A DNA stretch of 64,000 nucleotides from Peltaster fructicola. Lineage: Eukaryota > Ascomycota > Dothideomycetes. The notes beneath the pieces are model-generated. The model did not search any database. It was not told the origin of the DNA and saw only the letters and a list, made by a program, of their open reading frames with translations. Both the position numbers and the translations under genes were made by a program. The DNA lies in assembly GCA_001592805.2 (NCBI GenBank), contig CP051139.1:1426001-1490000 (forward strand), given 5' to 3'. Below, one piece after another: positions 62,945 to 64,000 of this stretch (the first letter of the stretch is position 1; the number at the start of each line of letters is the position of its first letter).

Positions 62945-64000
62945 TCACTCGCTACCAGCCACATCGGGTCGCACCCAGTTCGCGGGCTTGCGCTTCATGA
63001 AGGCGCCGACTGCGCCAAGGTAGCCTTCGTGTCGCAGGAAGTATGCCTGCTTCTCGCCTTTACTCCAGAATTTGATGGCGTAGGACAGGGTGTGTATGGT
63101 CTGCAAGTGACCACGGATGAACGATCCTCCAAAATAGATCCGTTGCAGATCATGCTTCTCTGATTGAAGATACGCAATCTGGCCGATGTTGTTGCTAGAT
63201 TCGTCAGCAGAAGGCCACAACAACCATGGAAAACTCACCTTATAGCATAAAGCAAACATCTTGAGATATCCTCAGGCTTGAACATTCGTCCGTCGCCGAC
63301 GAGTTTTTGACCATCACCGTTTGTCTCAGCAGACGATCTCGAGTCACCGTCGCCGTTCATCCACATACTGCCGTCTTCTGCCTGTCGTTCGGCATCACGC
63401 TTCCGTTTGAGGACTTTGCCAAAACTGCTGGCAATGGTCTTCTCGCTGAGTCCAATCTTCTCATAGCCCATGCCTTCACCGTAGATATCGCCAACAAACA
63501 AGTCAATGTCAGAATTGTCGCCCTTCTCGGCCATAGCCAGCATATCGTCGAAGCTGCGCGCGCCAGTGAGTAGAGAAAGTAGTCCCCAGAAGGTGCCACC
63601 GCCTAGAGATGTTCCTCCAATACGTTTGAATTGTGAAGGTCCAGAGACTTTGATCATGGAAACACCACTGCCGATGTTCACCAATAGATATGGATAGATG
63701 TCTGTCCTTGCTTCAAGATAGGTTACTGGGCTCTCAGTATGTGCATCGTCGTATGTGAAGACTTCTGCTGGAATTTGCGTGATGAAAAAGTCCAGACCTC
63801 TGATCAGGCACTCCATTTCGTCTTCTCGCATCACGTCCACTCCGAGTTGTTCTTTGATCCTATCATAGAACTTGTAAGCTCCACCTCCGGTAGCCATGAC
63901 AGAGAGCTTCGAAGGGCCACCTTCGCCGACGTAGTCTCGCAGTTTGGACTGAAGTGTTCGAAGGTATTCAATACACTCGTCGATGCGGTTTGTCTCAAAC
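62945..64000 (-). CDS. CAB1: Pantothenate kinase (CoA synthesis), 5' end beyond the window
   Basis: Partial: the coding frame runs to the right edge. Visible exons are 63239 to beyond 64000 and 62945-63194, with a 44-nt intron giving [20 protein letters not shown]. The enzyme phosphorylates pantothenate, the first and regulated step of CoA synthesis. Signatures are [63 protein letters not shown] and [19 protein letters not shown]. An insertion rich in Asp/Gly/Ser ([20 protein letters not shown]) lies between the last two. It is a type II (eukaryotic) kinase; the missing part is the N-terminal ATP-binding half. The C-terminus [13 protein letters not shown] is normal. Confidence 0.95.

Noticed and set aside
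1-64000. tRNA, rRNA, transposons, virus-like elements and CRISPR arrays
   Set aside because: Read by eye on both strands: no clear tRNA B-box with matching arms, no terminal repeats, no transposase or reverse transcriptase motif, and no spaced repeat array was found. A covariance or profile search could still reveal a small RNA.

Overview
The window is nuclear DNA of a filamentous ascomycete (Pezizomycotina, most likely a dothideomycete-like lineage; the class-level guess is weak). The evidence is the gene content: a DASH-complex subunit, a kynureninase of the NAD pathway, an NTE1 phospholipase, a complex I assembly factor and many genes best known from filamentous fungi. Introns are very short (mostly 44-57 nt, often with CTAAC/CTGAC-like branch points), genes lie on both strands, and spacing is tight. 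I see no transposon, virus-like element, tRNA, rRNA or CRISPR array.

Layout. 0-6.3 kb: a secreted membrane-anchored protein, a Cys-rich unknown protein, kynureninase head-to-head with the Fe-S protein ISA2, and four-exon profilin. 6.5-14 kb: RAD26/CSB and the ribosome-maturation GTPase RIA1/EFL1. 14.4-18.3 kb: a tandem-PH protein and an alpha-arrestin. 18.6-20 kb: sparse, with a tentative unknown gene. 20.4-24.4 kb: DPB11/TopBP1 tail-to-tail with a U-box cyclophilin. 25.2 kb: a 58-residue ORF made of 11-residue repeats. 25.5-37.3 kb: a nucleolar-like basic protein, a nitrilase-family enzyme, eIF3l, a DEAH helicase, a CDK10/11-type kinase, NDUFAF7 and a GNAT acetyltransferase. 37.5-45.3 kb: RPC31, a Ser/Thr-rich secreted protein, a cyclin, an RRM-like protein and BCS1. 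45.4-50.8 kb: a NYN/OST-HTH protein with an apparent frameshift, a small hydrophilic protein, DUO1, an SP/TP-rich unknown protein and a tubulin-tyrosine-ligase-like protein. 50.8-64 kb: RNase H2 subunit B, MCM10, NTE1, PAF1, a C2H2 zinc-finger protein, MCP1 and pantothenate kinase cut by the right edge.

Most genes are housekeeping and are not organised as one pathway. Genome maintenance and transcription (RAD26, DPB11, RNase H2B, MCM10, PAF1, RPC31, CDK) and mitochondrial functions (ISA2, NDUFAF7, BCS1, MCP1) recur, but I take this as ordinary fungal gene mixing.

The most unusual item is the 58-residue repeat ORF at 25203-25379. Its four 33-nt repeats differ at nine sites, and eight of these are silent in this frame, which argues that the peptide is selected. 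A typical intron lies just upstream. I recognise no family for it. Exon limits throughout were worked out by eye from splice signals and reading-frame continuity. Starts were chosen at true ATG codons.
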